Shown: positions 1 through 10,589 of the stretch, one piece after another
Layout of the letters: every line of letters starts with the position of its first letter
Numbering within the stretch: position 1 is the first letter of the stretch
Assembly (NCBI GenBank): GCA_021234155.1
Contig: JAJEKV010000013.1
Coordinates: forward strand, 19,228,438 to 19,292,437
From: Isoetes taiwanensis
Taxonomy: Eukaryota; Streptophyta; Lycopodiopsida; Isoetales; Isoetaceae
DNA: 64,000 bases
Direction of reading: 5' to 3'
The notes under the pieces: model-generated
Told to the model about the DNA's origin: nothing
Databases searched by the model: none
Seen by the model: only the letters and a program-made list of their open reading frames with translations
Translations under genes and position numbers: made by a program

Positions 1-769
1 TCGGACGATGAAGTCGTCCAGGTCCGTTCTTAGGAGTTAGTGCGGCAACTCTTCAGTCTGTACTCCCTTTCCCTTGCACTCGGGAGGTTTTGGATGTAAG
101 CAGAAGCGAAACTCCTTGCAGCCGACAATATCGCGGGCTAGGCTTGTAATGCCTAACTTAAAGGGTGTAGCGACTCTAAGAGTTTGCCGGCTTCTCTCGA
201 GAATCCTGCCCTCTTGCTCACGCTTGTCGCTCTCCTCTGGCTGGGTCGGGCTCGGCGTAGTCTTCCTCTTCCTCAGTTCTGTTCCTCGAGTCCTCCTCTT
301 CTTTTCCTTCTGCTCCTGTTCATCTGCGTAGGAGCGTTGTTCTTTGCTATGGCTAATGGGTCCACGTCCATGGGGAATGGAGGTTTCCCCGGTGTTCTCG
401 TACGGTGGGTAAGAAAAGATTGCCAAAGGCGATGTTGAAGGAGAAGTACTTGGTCCTATTGTGATTAGGACCATTGGCTCAGTGTCTGTTGTTGTGCCTT
501 GTTTGTCGGTATTTGGCAATGTTTGGGACATCGCTAAAAGGCTGTTTGCAGGGATTGTCTAGGAACAAAGTACCCTACGCAGGGGAGCTGCACTAGCGCC
601 GGTTCTACCCTAGCTTGGAACTTTCGGACAAGACTCTCTTGTAAAAGCTGGGGTTGCGTGCAAAGGTTGCTTGGACATCAACCTCCTTCGAAGGTATGGA
701 AGATTTGGTCGATGTCGGCCTCGGCTGAAGATTGTGTACTGTACCATCGGGCGAAGTCGAGGTTGCCAT
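1..769 (-). CDS. Gene A: unidentified, frame-disrupted minus-strand protein
   Basis: I do not recognise this protein. A minus-strand ATG at 769 lies about 115 bases below a TATA box (882-892). It opens a frame of about 54 codons starting MATSTSPDGTVHN that stops near 605. A second minus-strand frame (531-37, 164 codons) continues the same direction; its middle is rich in Lys, Arg and Glu and its end is Cys- and Lys-containing. The two frames may be one gene broken by a stop or frameshift, or two exons. The promoter layout matches that of the histone-H3-like gene upstream (1489-2758), so the two are probably co-regulated genes of one element. A competing plus-strand frame (671-877) ends in Leu-rich heptads and could instead be the real one. 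Confidence is low for the product and moderate that something is transcribed here. Confidence 0.3.
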
Positions 770-881
770 TGGTTAATTGCAGAAGAGGGTAACAAACGGT
801 TGCAAGAGCGCCTCAGGGAGTTGAGAAATCGGCTAGAAGGGCAGGAGCAGATTTGTAGGGTGCTATCTGAGAAATGAGGGG

Positions 882-892
882 TCTATTTATAG
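882..892 (-). promoter_or_regulatory. TATA box of gene A
   Basis: The minus strand reads CTATAAATAGA, a canonical plant TATA box. It is followed by a short conserved stretch (ACCCCTCATTTC) that also occurs just after the TATA box at 2860-2870. A candidate start codon lies about 115 bases downstream. Confidence 0.5.
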
Positions 893-1080
893 AAAGGGAA
901 AAACCCTAATTTTTGGATGACTTGGAAAATTCCTAGGGTTGGGTAATTCTAGTCTATCTGAGGTCAAAATGGGAATTTGAAGGCTAGCTCTTCAGTGTTT
1001 GAACATGGTTGGATTTACAAAAGGATGCTATACAACAAGTTGAAGATGGTTTGGACAAGTCCCGGTGAAGAAATGGTAGG

Positions 1081-1151
1081 AGGTCTCACGACTTAGCGCC
1101 GCTCAAAAACTAAAGTTTAGTTCTTCACCGGTATGAAAGCTGTGAGACATC
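1081..1151. repeat. Promoter-distal inverted-end element, copy 1
   Basis: About 70 bases bounded by GGTCTCAC and its inverse GTGAGAC. The core is AAAACTAAAGTTTAGTT, itself a palindrome, preceded by ACTTAGC..CGCTC and followed by a CACCGG-like stretch. It lies about 190 bases upstream of the gene A TATA box. Three further copies are at 1280, 2970 and 3159. Confidence 0.7.
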
Positions 1152-1279
1152 AGTCCCATTTGGATCAAAACGTGTCCAATTTGGGTAAACTAAAGGTGTA
1201 AGGATGATGGGCTCATCAAATCAGCCACTGAATTGACCCCTTATTTGGCCGATTTGGAGCTGTTTTGGTCAAGTTTAGG

Positions 1280-1345
1280 AGGTCTCACTCTTCGCCTCGC
1301 TTCAAAACTAAAAATTTAGTTTTCGACTAAACCCGGTGAGACATC
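1280..1345. repeat. Promoter-distal inverted-end element, copy 2
   Basis: Same design as copy 1: GGTCTCAC at the left, a core AAAACTAAAAATTTAGTTTT, then CCCGGTGAGAC at the right. It starts 199 bases after the start of copy 1. Confidence 0.7.
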
Positions 1346-1488
1346 ACGTTTTTTCGATTGCAAATGTCCTATTTTACTGAAATAAAAGCTAAAACTTACT
1401 AGCTTGCCCTAATTAATCATGCTCATGCACTTAAAGTACACAAAATTGCTCTATATTACAAAATTTTTAATTATTTACAAAAAAGGTT

Positions 1489-2758
1489 CTAAGGGCGTTC
1501 TCCTTTATCGCGGTCATAAAGACTCATGTCCTGTCGCATGAGGGTTACCCGCTTGGCGTGAATAGTGCAAGCTGTTGAATCTTCGAAGTGTTGCACTATT
1601 TTTGCTTCTGCCGCTTCCTGCATTGCCAGCAGCGCCTCGTCCGTGACCCTGAAGTCCGTTCTGTAGGCCTGCATCACTTCTCGAACTAATCGAGCAAAGG
1701 GGGCACGGGGGATTAGAAGGCCATAGCTGTGCTGGAAGTGCCTGATCTCCCTTAGCGCTCTCCTCTCCACCTCCTTCCCTGTCAATCTTCTTCTTGGGTG
1801 GTGGCTTGGGGACCTTTCCGGCCCGATTGGTGGCGGCTTTAAGGTCCGCTCCGCCGTTGGTCTCCCTCCCTCGATGATCCTAACCCTGTTTTCTTCATAG
1901 TACTTGCTGTAGGCCTCCCATTTCTTCATATAAGCCTCGTGCTCCCTCATCTTTCTTTCGTATATCTTTACTCTGTCGGTGACGTAAGCTTCACGGGCAG
2001 GTCGTGGCTGTTTCTTCCTATCCCACGCCGGGTGAATCGGGGGCTTCTTGATGATTTTCTTTGGGGTTGCTTTCAGTCTTTGGCTGCTCAGGTACTACCT
2101 GTTCGTCACCTGGGGGTTTAGAAGAGCTTCCACCTCCACCATTGGGGTTGCAGTCCCCGTCAAAAGAGTCGTGGGAGGAGTTCGGGTTCCGTCCGGCTTG
2201 CCGCTCCCTGATGACGATCTTGGGGTTAGGCCTCTTCCTTGGCGGGACGTCCTTCAGCTTCCTTGTGCTGTCCACGAACTTCCCCTTCGCCCTCTTTTTC
2301 TCTTCTGCCGCCTTGTGTTCCTCCTCCTCCCTCTTCCTCTTTTTGTCTTCCTTCTTCTTCTCCCGGCGTTCATATTTTCTAATGAACCTCGCGAGATCTG
2401 CTTCCTCCGCTGGCTCCGGACACAGCCGCTTTTGCTCGCCGTGCTCGAGGGATCTCAGGTGGCTGCATGGAATGATCTTACGCTCTTTCTGCCCGCGGAT
2501 CTCCGCTCTATTTCTTCATATACCTCCCTTGTCTCTCGTCCATGGAGGTTGGTGATGTTGCCTCGTCCTGCTCCACTGGCGGTTGAAGGCGTCAATCGAT
2601 CGGACGTGTCTGTTCTTAAAGGAGGCGTCTCCCTGGCCGAAGGCTTAGCGACCCCCTCTCGCGAGCCTCTTGGAAGCATCTGCCGAATGATCTCAGCCTC
2701 AGTGGCTGGTGGTTTCGCACGAGGCGGCGCTTCTGGCGGTCTGTTTGGTTCGGGCCAT
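1489..2758 (-). CDS. Gene B: histone-H3-tailed fusion protein (H3 tail, charged linker, H3 fold), frame-disrupted
   Basis: The ATG at 2758 begins MARTKQTAR, identical to the first nine codons of histone H3. The frame then shifts by one base. Coding sense continues on the same strand through 2679-2455, a Lys/Glu-rich coiled-coil-like stretch (about 2440-2290), a Pro/Asn/Gly-rich linker (2275-2018), and a final frame (1950-1489). That last frame carries an H3 histone fold with [29 protein letters not shown] and IHAKRVTLM, matching H3 helices N, 1, 2 and 3 in order; the last residues GERP resemble H3 GERA. About 420 codons in all, against 136 for canonical H3. About 300 residues are therefore inserted between tail and fold. 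Two or three single-base breaks interrupt the frame; they may be decay or sequencing error. A TATA box lies at 2860-2870. The fold is a confident call; the role (chromatin targeting or packaging by a mobile element) is inference. Confidence 0.7.
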
Positions 2759-2859
2759 GCTTCGGATTCGTCGACGGATACAAGCGCCCAAAGATAAAGC
2801 CCTAAGTGGGGGAGGCGGATTTCTAGGGCTGTGGCGACGTGGAAATGAGGGGGTCTACA

Positions 2860-2870
2860 TCTATTTATAG
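2860..2870 (-). promoter_or_regulatory. TATA box of gene B
   Basis: The minus strand reads CTATAAATAGA, identical to the gene A box, and is followed within a few bases by GACCCCCTCATTTC, also shared with gene A. The H3-tail start codon is about 105 bases downstream. Confidence 0.55.
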
Positions 2871-2969
2871 CTTGGGAAGTTTTAGGTCAAAATTCAAGTT
2901 GCTCTATTTAACATGCTAAGGCACCTACTTATTTAAAATTTACACTTGTTTGGACTTTTTCTATTTATT

Positions 2970-3043
2970 GGTCTCCACGACTTAGCCTCGCTCAAAAACT
3001 AAAGTTTAGTTTTTAGACCAGGCGCCGAAATGTGAGATCTCAC
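2970..3043. repeat. Promoter-distal inverted-end element, copy 3
   Basis: GGTCTCCAC at the left, ACTTAGCCTCGCTC, then the palindromic core AAAACTAAAGTTTAGTTTT, then GTGAGATCTCAC at the right. It lies about 100 bases upstream of the gene B TATA box. Confidence 0.7.
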
Positions 3044-3158
3044 ACATTTCTAGGTTATTTACGTAATTAAAACATGCTATTCTAATTATTTCCTATCTTA
3101 GAACTAGCCTTACCACATTACTTTTTCAAATTCATCATGTTTTGATGATCTTGGCTCG

Positions 3159-3224
3159 ATGTCTCCAAACTTAGCATACCGCTTCAAAACTAAAATTTAG
3201 TTCTCATGACCGGAAAGTGAGACC
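3159..3224. repeat. Promoter-distal inverted-end element, copy 4
   Basis: GATGTCTCC at the left, ACTTAGC, the core AAAACTAAAATTTAGTT, then GACCGGAAAGTGAGACC. It starts 189 bases after copy 3, close to the 199-base spacing of copies 1 and 2. Confidence 0.65.
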
Positions 3225-3299
3225 ACCTCACTTGGAAAATTTTGGGCTTATTCTTTTTTAGTCTTATCAAATTCCAACCGCTTTAATTGTTACTAGCTT

Positions 3300-4950
3300 A
3301 GCATAACTACAAAATGAGAAAAAAATTTCCCACTTTTCGAGGCTTGAGGATCCCTATCAAGTTAGTACTTTTGGGAGCATGGCGGTGCTTTGCTCTTGGT
3401 CTCCAAGAACCTGGCTCGATACTTGTGGCGTCCCCCCTACTCGCATCACGATTGCTCTCACCGTATACAACAGGGAGTTCTTCCCCCATACCAGCTCCCA
3501 CGCGATCTGGGGCCCTCCACATATCGCAAGACCGTGAGCGAGTCCCGGTGGGAAGAGTGAAGGTGTCATTCTACCCCTGTCTCCCTCGGGCCTACCTAGG
3601 CTAGCGAGGCGTAACATACATGTCGAGTATAGAGCATAAGCACATATCCACCTCGAAGGGTGGTCCATCACATCTGCATAAACACGGTGAGCACAATACA
3701 TATGGGGAATCCTACCCGGGGCTCCGGACTTCGAGGGGATGGCCCGGCGGCTTGGGTCTCCGGAGTTCATTGCGCATGAATTCATGGCAATGGATTTGGC
3801 TGGCATATGAACATGGCATAGGGTTGTCCACTCCATCCGCCCCTCCTGTGCACACTTTGCGTAGTAGGTGAAAAGTGTCGAGGCCTGACCATCAGCTGCC
3901 GGATGCATGGCCGAAGGGGCTACTCCCCGGTCTCATCCTCCCGGTTCGATGGGGCGGTGAAGGAATCACTCCCTCCAGACATCATGTCGACTCAAGATGA
4001 CTAGAGGGCCTTTGCCGAAGGAACCCATCGGAAAGTGTACACCACTTCACGGGTAAATGGAGTCCATGCCTTACCCGCTTTTCGGTGGTAAGCCATTAGA
4101 CCTAGTCACAATGATCCCCGGTAGGCCTTACACACCGGAGGGATCGTTCAAGAGTCGGACATGAACCTCCTTCTTTAGCCGGCCTGCCCCTTCACCCACA
4201 ACCTGTGTGTGGTTCTTGTGCCCTGGCAGAAATTACAAGTGTGCTAGAGAGGCTACTTTAGGAGCATCAACTACAAAGCCTTAGGGCCTCTACCCCCTTC
4301 CCAATACAAAGGAGTTCCTGAGATACATCAACCATATACATCGTAAGAACTAAAGAACTAGATCTAATCTATATCATAGAGTTAGGTTCTTTAGTTAGTG
4401 TCCTGGGATCTAGAGATCTAGATAGTCTGCTATGGGCAATTCAATAGGTTAAGCCTATTGATTCTATGACTAGAAGATGGATTAAGCTATTAAATTGACC
4501 AAATACCTGATCCTTGAGGGGCTCCTCCTGACCTGAGTTCAACCATCCTGAGCTGTCAATTCGTGGAAATTGATGGCATAATTAAGCAGGGCTGTTCGGG
4601 AGGCGGTTTTGGCTCACAGGGCAGCCAAAACAGAGCTCTAAAACCCTAAGGACGAAAACTAACAAGTTAGGGTTTCCCTACCCGAGATAGACATGAGGTT
4701 TAGGCTAGGGTTTCCAATTACCCATTTTAGCATGTGGGATAATTGGAAGGCCCCACTTGCCTTTAATGGCTAGGTGGCAAAATATGCCTACATGGAAAGG
4801 TGTGCTCACATTAATGTGCACATGTGCGCATTAATTAACATGTGAACATACCTAGCAAGTTGCCCCTAGGGCTACTTACCTGGCTATCCGTCGGCGTACA
4901 CGCCGGGTCGGCGGTATGCTGTAATGATTTGAAAAGCGCAAGATAGACGC
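3300..4950. other. GC-rich stretch without a supportable gene
   Basis: Long frames on both strands (for example minus 3908-3357) have no recognisable domain and overlap each other, so I treat them as chance. The base composition matches the 1-3300 block rather than the AT-rich DNA that begins near 4950, so it probably belongs to the same inserted element. Confidence 0.4.
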
Positions 4951-5446
4951 CGGGACCGTATCTTGTCTTTGCCGAACGTCAGCAGAGATATTGGCCATCT
5001 TCTACAATCTCTTTTAATTGAAGATGCATATGTGGTATATGTAATAGAAATTCATAGTTTGAAAAACTACTATCACTGATGATGATAGGTGGGGATGTGT
5101 AAAAATCTTTAATAAGAATTTATTTTATTTGGCTATTACTGATTTAATATATAAATATTGTAATATAGAGAAAGGCTAATCCCTTTTTCTTTAAAGAAAA
5201 GGGGGAAAATTGTTTGGCTAATCATAAAACAATAATGGAATACTTGTTTTAACTATGGCGATTTTTGATTTTTTTAAAAGAAATCTCCCTTCATAAAATT
5301 CGCCGCAAAAATTGCCTAGACCCCCTAAAAAGTTGTCAATTGACTATTAATAGGCACTAATTTTTTTCATGTACGTTATTAACAACCCATTGAGAGGGAA
5401 AGTCTGTTATGAACAGACTAGTCAGAACTGGGACAATCTACCCAAT

Positions 5447-5640
5447 TGAGTTTGGTACAATCGGGATTAGATTCACATGTTGTATCTATAGTAGAAGTGT
5501 TTATAATGATATGGACTATTTGGTACAATTGAGATTAGATTTACATTGATATGGAGTTGTTTGGTACAATTGAGATTATATTTACATTGTTCCTGTTGTT
5601 GTATCTGTAAACAGAAGTATCACCAATGATATGGAACTGT
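5447..5640. repeat. Short diverged tandem repeats
   Basis: The phrase TTTGGTACAATYGRGATTA recurs at about 5452, 5520 and 5562, each followed by a run containing TTTACATTG or TCACATG and, in two cases, TTGTATCT.TA..AGAAGT. Three or four degenerate direct units in AT-rich DNA. Confidence 0.55.
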
Positions 5641-6587
5641 GCAAAATATAAAGTCAAAATGTGATGATCATTTTTTATGGTTGACCAGGGTGAACCCGCA
5701 TTCTTTTATATAAGCAAGAATATATTAAGATTTATTCTAGCCATATAGACATGATGCTGCATGTTATTCCAACTGATGATACACAAGAAAATATAGGTTT
5801 TAGGTGTACTCTTGTGTATTTTGACAGTCTGAAAAAACATATATACTCTTCTAAATAATGTCTTGAGAAACATAGCCATATGATGCATTCTCTGGGCTTA
5901 TTTAGCAGGGTGAATCCTAGAAAGGAAAAAGCCCAACTTACTTAAATGTCTGTCTGTAGAAGTTCGATGAAATATTAGACACGATTAAGTTTTTCAACCA
6001 TGTTGCCAAGGACTATAAAATCAAGCACTGCATAAAAATACATCAGTGTTCTATTCTAAAGCAGAAGATTGAATCATGTTTCCATGCCTCTAAAAACCCA
6101 GACAAGATTCGATAATACACCATGCTAATAATCTCTTAATATTGATATGAACCAGGTCCAATGTGAAGTCACATAATTTGTAACCATATATAATCAGCAA
6201 TACTTGGCATCAATATTACTATCATGTTTAACGATTTACAATCATCACAAAGGTCCACGAGGAATTGTTCCTTTATAAAAGATGTTTCAATTTTCCATCA
6301 CATATCGTGATCTTGCTGTTGCACATCAAAGGCTGGGAAGGTACAATAGATGTGGAAAGTAGATACTTATCTTACTCATTATCAATTTCTACTCTAACTC
6401 TTCGTTCATGTATTTCTTCACATGCCTGCAATTATACAAGCAAGTAATGAATATTAAAATACATTCAAGGTCAATGAAATGCAATCTTAATTTTTTTTTT
6501 ATGATGCATATTAAGTCATACTGTATCTTTAATATATTGTGGAGTGGCTTGACAGCTGCAATCTGCAAATTTTCTGACAATAAGTAG

Positions 6588-7979
6588 TTAAACGGTTGAC
6601 CTGCATATACAATATAAAATAGGAAAAATGCCAGGCTTGGAACTAAATAGCAATGTGCTAGGATCTGAAATACTGGTTTCAAAACCTAAGGATAAAAGTG
6701 TAGTGTTTAATTTTGAGTACCAGGTTCGAGAAGCTTGGCTTAATCCATATAGTGCTTTATGAAGCCGCAAACCAGATTGGTGCCTTCTTCAAAGCCTATT
6801 GGCTACTCAAGATACAACTCTTCTTGTAAATCTCCATACAAAAATGCATTTGTGACATCGAACTAATGAATGTAAAAGTGATTTTGGCAGGCATATGCAA
6901 GCAGTATTTTGATTGAAGACATTCAAATCACAGCTCAAAGTTAATCCCAGGTATCTGAGTGAAGTCTCGTGGAACAAGATGGGCTTTATACCTATACTTT
7001 GAACACCCAATGGGATCCAATTATTGTCCTGTCAACTAGTCTTGGAACAAAGGTTAAAGTTGCTGCTTTTTGGATGATGCCAATTCTGTGCACATTGCTT
7101 GTTGCATGACTTTTGGATGTTGCATGACTTTTCGTTGCCTCTTGCTAAAACTCAGGTTCAGGAACATGATCAACTGCAATCATTACATAGACTTGTAAAT
7201 AAGAAGGAAGTTTACGAGTACATGTTGGTCTGGAATCAACTGTAGAAGGTTCAAAAAAGGGATTGTTATGAAATAGACTAGACTCATTAGGCTCATAAGT
7301 TTCAGCGGTGGAAGTAGTGGCAATAGGAACATATGGTATGGAATCAGAAATTTTATTAGTGGCAGAATTGTTTGGCAAAGATATGAAGTCATCTTTAGGA
7401 AGAATAATGAAGGTAGAAACATCAAGATGTAAAAGTGGAAAGTAGGGTTCATACTCACTAAACTGTACATGATAACTAATGATTAATTTATTTGTTATCA
7501 AAGATCAACACATCTGAAAGCTTTCCTGTTGGAACAACCAATGAACATCAATGTTTGGTAGAAATCTCTATCCTTGGGGCAGAATTAGGCATTCGAACAA
7601 GGGCTTTGGAACCAAATACCCTGAAATGTTTCAATGAATTAGAGTTAATTGACCATAGAACTTCAGCAATCTGGAAGTTCAGACAAGAATGTGGAGCAAG
7701 TTTAATCAAATATGCTGCTGCGATTACGGCTTCTCCCCAAAACTTGCCAGGCACATGCATGGTTATAAGCAAACTCTTTACCATTTCAACAAGAATTCGA
7801 TGAACTCTTTCTGCTCGGTCGTTTTGTTTAAGTGTTGAAGGAGCAGTCAATTGATGTTCAATGCCATGGTGCAGACAAAACTCTTCAAAGGCTTTTAAAC
7901 AAAATTCCCCTCCATGGTTTAACATCAGACTTAAAATGTGATCTTCTGTAAAGTTTTCAACAGAAAACTTGAAATTCAA
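6588..7979 (-). pseudogene. Ty1/copia pol remnant (integrase and reverse transcriptase)
   Basis: Minus-strand order is that of copia pol. 7979-7548 is the integrase core: HGGEFCLKAFEEFC, HGIEHQLTAP and FWGEAVIAAAYLI match the copia integrase pattern. 7501-7145 is the variable linker between integrase and RT. 7010-6588 is the start of RT, with YKAHLV.RDFTQIPGI in one frame and LHKALYGLSQASRTWYSKL in another. The glycine-rich GGEF block replaces the usual DNGGEF, with the first Asp lost. The RT catalytic YVDD region, RNase H and LTRs are absent. The frame changes repeatedly. This is a decayed fragment. Confidence 0.8.
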
Positions 7980-8029
7980 AGGTTTGACCTTTTGTTTGGA
8001 GAAAATAAATAAATACTTTCCTTAAAAAA

Positions 8030-8364
8030 TCATACAAGCGCAAAGGAGTATATCTCCAAGATAAAAGCAGCCTCCTTGCAACTCAAAGGTATGGACAAAG
8101 GACTAGATGATGACTTGATTGTTGGAGCTTTGCTTTTGAGATTACCACCTACATATAACAATGTTAAAAACATCATAGAGTCAGTTGAACATGTCCAATT
8201 AGAGTGGTTCTATTAGCAAATATTAATGGAAGAATAGAATCAAGGAATACCTAGAAAAGGAGAAAGTAAAGAAAGGCAGGCATTCGTTAGGAAACAAGAG
8301 GGCAATCAAACAAGGAAATGCTTCAACTGCAATAAAATAGGCTACCTTGCCAGAGACCGCCTAG
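8030..8364 (+). pseudogene. Ty1/copia gag remnant with a mutated zinc knuckle
   Basis: Plus-strand reading gives KAASLQLKGMDKGLDDDL, then LLRLPPTYNNVKNIIES, typical of copia gag (UBN2 type), then at 8317-8364 CFNCNKIGYLARDR. This is a CX2CX4HX4C knuckle in which His is Tyr and the last Cys is Arg. A stop interrupts the frame near 8215. It sits head-to-head with the minus-strand pol remnant, so the two are either separate insertions or an inversion. Confidence 0.7.
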
Positions 8365-8369
8365 ATCCA

Positions 8370-9830
8370 GACCGAGAAAACATCCCAAGTTAGGGATACA
8401 ATCAATCACAAATGAATAGTAAATAACATAAAAAGAGAGTTTAACCAATGAACACGAGCACACAATGAATTCGGATGCAAGTGGTGATCTTCCATTAATA
8501 ATCATTAGATTAATGGGTGAATCATATGAGCGATTTTTAGCCCTATGTCGATAAGCAGAGGGCAGATTTTTAGGGCAGCCCAAGGCGGGTCCTCGTGTGC
8601 GACGTGCACGATCCGAGGGCTGAATCCCAATGTTTGTAGCTAAGACTCAAATTTTTGCAAATGCTGCCTCAGCACAAAATCAACTCTCATTATTTATTTT
8701 ATTCACATGCTTATGACATGATTATAGAAGGAAAAACCTCCGCTTACTTTACCTCCGCCGGAACAGTGCAGCCCACGTGTGAATGACTGGCTGAAGATTT
8801 TTTGCAGTGTAGGTGCAGCGGGGACTCAGCCCCCGCAGAAGTCCCATTCCATGTGAGTCCCACATAAATACATAACATAACTAAGTTTTATCCTAAACTT
8901 AAGGCATAATCTGCTTAAATATAAACCTTCCATAATTTGTTTCATATTGAGGTAAGGTATTCTCGCCATAGTTTGGACTATAGTTTAGGTATAGTATTGT
9001 ATTAAAATTCGTATATTTTGGCGAATGAACATCTTATTTGGTTTTTTCATGTTTATTTCTATTTTCGAATTTAGGGGAGTGTTTTTTTTTTCTCTTTTCG
9101 GAATGCTTTGGAGTTACAGACGCGATTCACTTTCTCAATCTTATGCTAATTGCAGGGGATTCATTTAGCCCTTATCGAATTTGGTATTTTTATTTAGTTG
9201 GCCGGAAGTATTTTTATGTGGTTGGGCAAGGGTTCCATTGCTCTGCTTTCATTCAAGGTTTTTAGCCCTTTTCATCTTTTCCCAGGAGAATGCATTTTTT
9301 GCCCTAACACACTAGTCTTAGAATATGTATATCTCTAATTGGAGACAGCCCAGAGTCGCACTATATAAAGATCCGTCCTATCGCCCATTGTAGGCTCCCC
9401 CTGGATACTAAAATAATATCTGTCTATTCTAAGAAGGAAATGGATTGCTGAGGGAAGAACCTCCAGTAAGCTAATTTGGCCGAGCTCAATGGCCATGAAC
9501 AGAAGATAGAAAGAAACCCATTTGTCCAAATACATATGCAATATAGGATTTAGTTTTTACAGCTTTTGTGTGTATGCAAAAATACATATGCAATATAGGA
9601 AAGTTTGTTTTTTGTTTTTTGTAGCTATTGCTTTTTCGTGTGGCATGACATAAAAAATACTATCAATTAATCAATCTTTTGCACCATTGAAAGTTGCATA
9701 TTATGAAAAGTTCTCCGGCATTGATCTCGGATAAATTAAAAAATATTGACCAATGGTCACAAAAAAAACTAGCAGAATTGCAGAGTTGGGAAGAAGGCTA
9801 GGTAGTTGGGTTTGTGTCGAAATTTTAATC
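8370..9830. other. AT-rich spacer, nothing recognised
   Basis: No frame with recognisable protein sense. The only structure seen is a short direct repeat of ACATATGCAATATAGGA at about 9531 and 9584. Confidence 0.4.
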
Positions 9831-9835
9831 ATAGT

Positions 9836-10411
9836 TGTTAGTCCTGTGCCTCCTGGTACAGGACTATTCATGCATACGACAGACCAGGTCAAGCTCAAGG
9901 ATCCTCAGTCAACCACGGGTCAGACATCCAAGGCTCCACAGAAGACCAAGCAAAGACCATGCGTCAAAGCCTTTGGTCATCAACAAGAGGCGCCGCTCGT
10001 TAGTGCGGACGTCACCGCACCGCATCGCCGTCACGTGATTCTAGGCACTTCAAGAGGCACGCCAACATTCCCCCAGAATCGGGCCTCCTTCCGTGAATCC
10101 GCGACCCCAGATCAGCAGAAAGTGTTATATTGGGCCCAAGGCCATTGTACTATATATATGAGTAGAGTTAGCTCATAAGTTTTTAGATGAGTTTTGAGTC
10201 TTGTCTCCTTTCAAGTTTTTCTCTATTGTAGAGCTCATGTATTTTCATCATTGATATCAAGGAAGCTTATCATCTTTCTCTCATTTGCTCTGTTCTCCTC
10301 TTTTTCTTTCTTTTCAAAGAAATCCCGTGACATAGTCCGGGACTCTCTATTAGATCCACGGTTCACCTCCTGGAGGGTCGTCTTCGTGAGTTCCAACCGG
10401 ACTCCCAAACA
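9836..10411 (+). repeat. 5' LTR of the Ty3/gypsy element
   Basis: Begins TGTTAGTCCTG and ends CCCAAACA. Carries a likely TATA region (GTACTATATATATGAG near 10147), followed by GAGCTCATGTATTTTCATC. Close to the 3' LTR except for small differences, several of which touch CAG/CTG trinucleotides (for example TCCTGG versus CCCGG). Confidence 0.85.
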
Positions 10412-10589
10412 CTGCCGTGCCCGGGTCTGATTTTCTCCCTTTCTTCTCGCCGCCATGTTCCGTCCCCAGAATTTCACGCGAACTCCTTTCTCGGGTAACT
10501 CGCTTTGAGGAAGCCATCGGCGTCGGAAAACCGCGACATGTATGGATCTGCTTATGACATAGAGGGGAGGCCATCTTCGGTCTAAGGGC

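Noticed and set aside
671-877. Plus-strand frame ending in Leu heptads as a separate gene
   Set aside because: No plus-strand promoter or upstream exon seen, and the TATA box at 882-892 points the other way. Kept only as an alternative reading for gene A.
3357-3908. 183-codon minus-strand frame
   Set aside because: No domain character, overlapping plus-strand frames of similar length, GC-rich DNA where long chance frames are common.
10411-10430. CTGCCGTGCCCGGGTCTGA as a primer-binding site after the 5' LTR
   Set aside because: Does not begin TGG as a tRNA 3'-CCA complement should, and matches no tRNA that I can name. Left unassigned.
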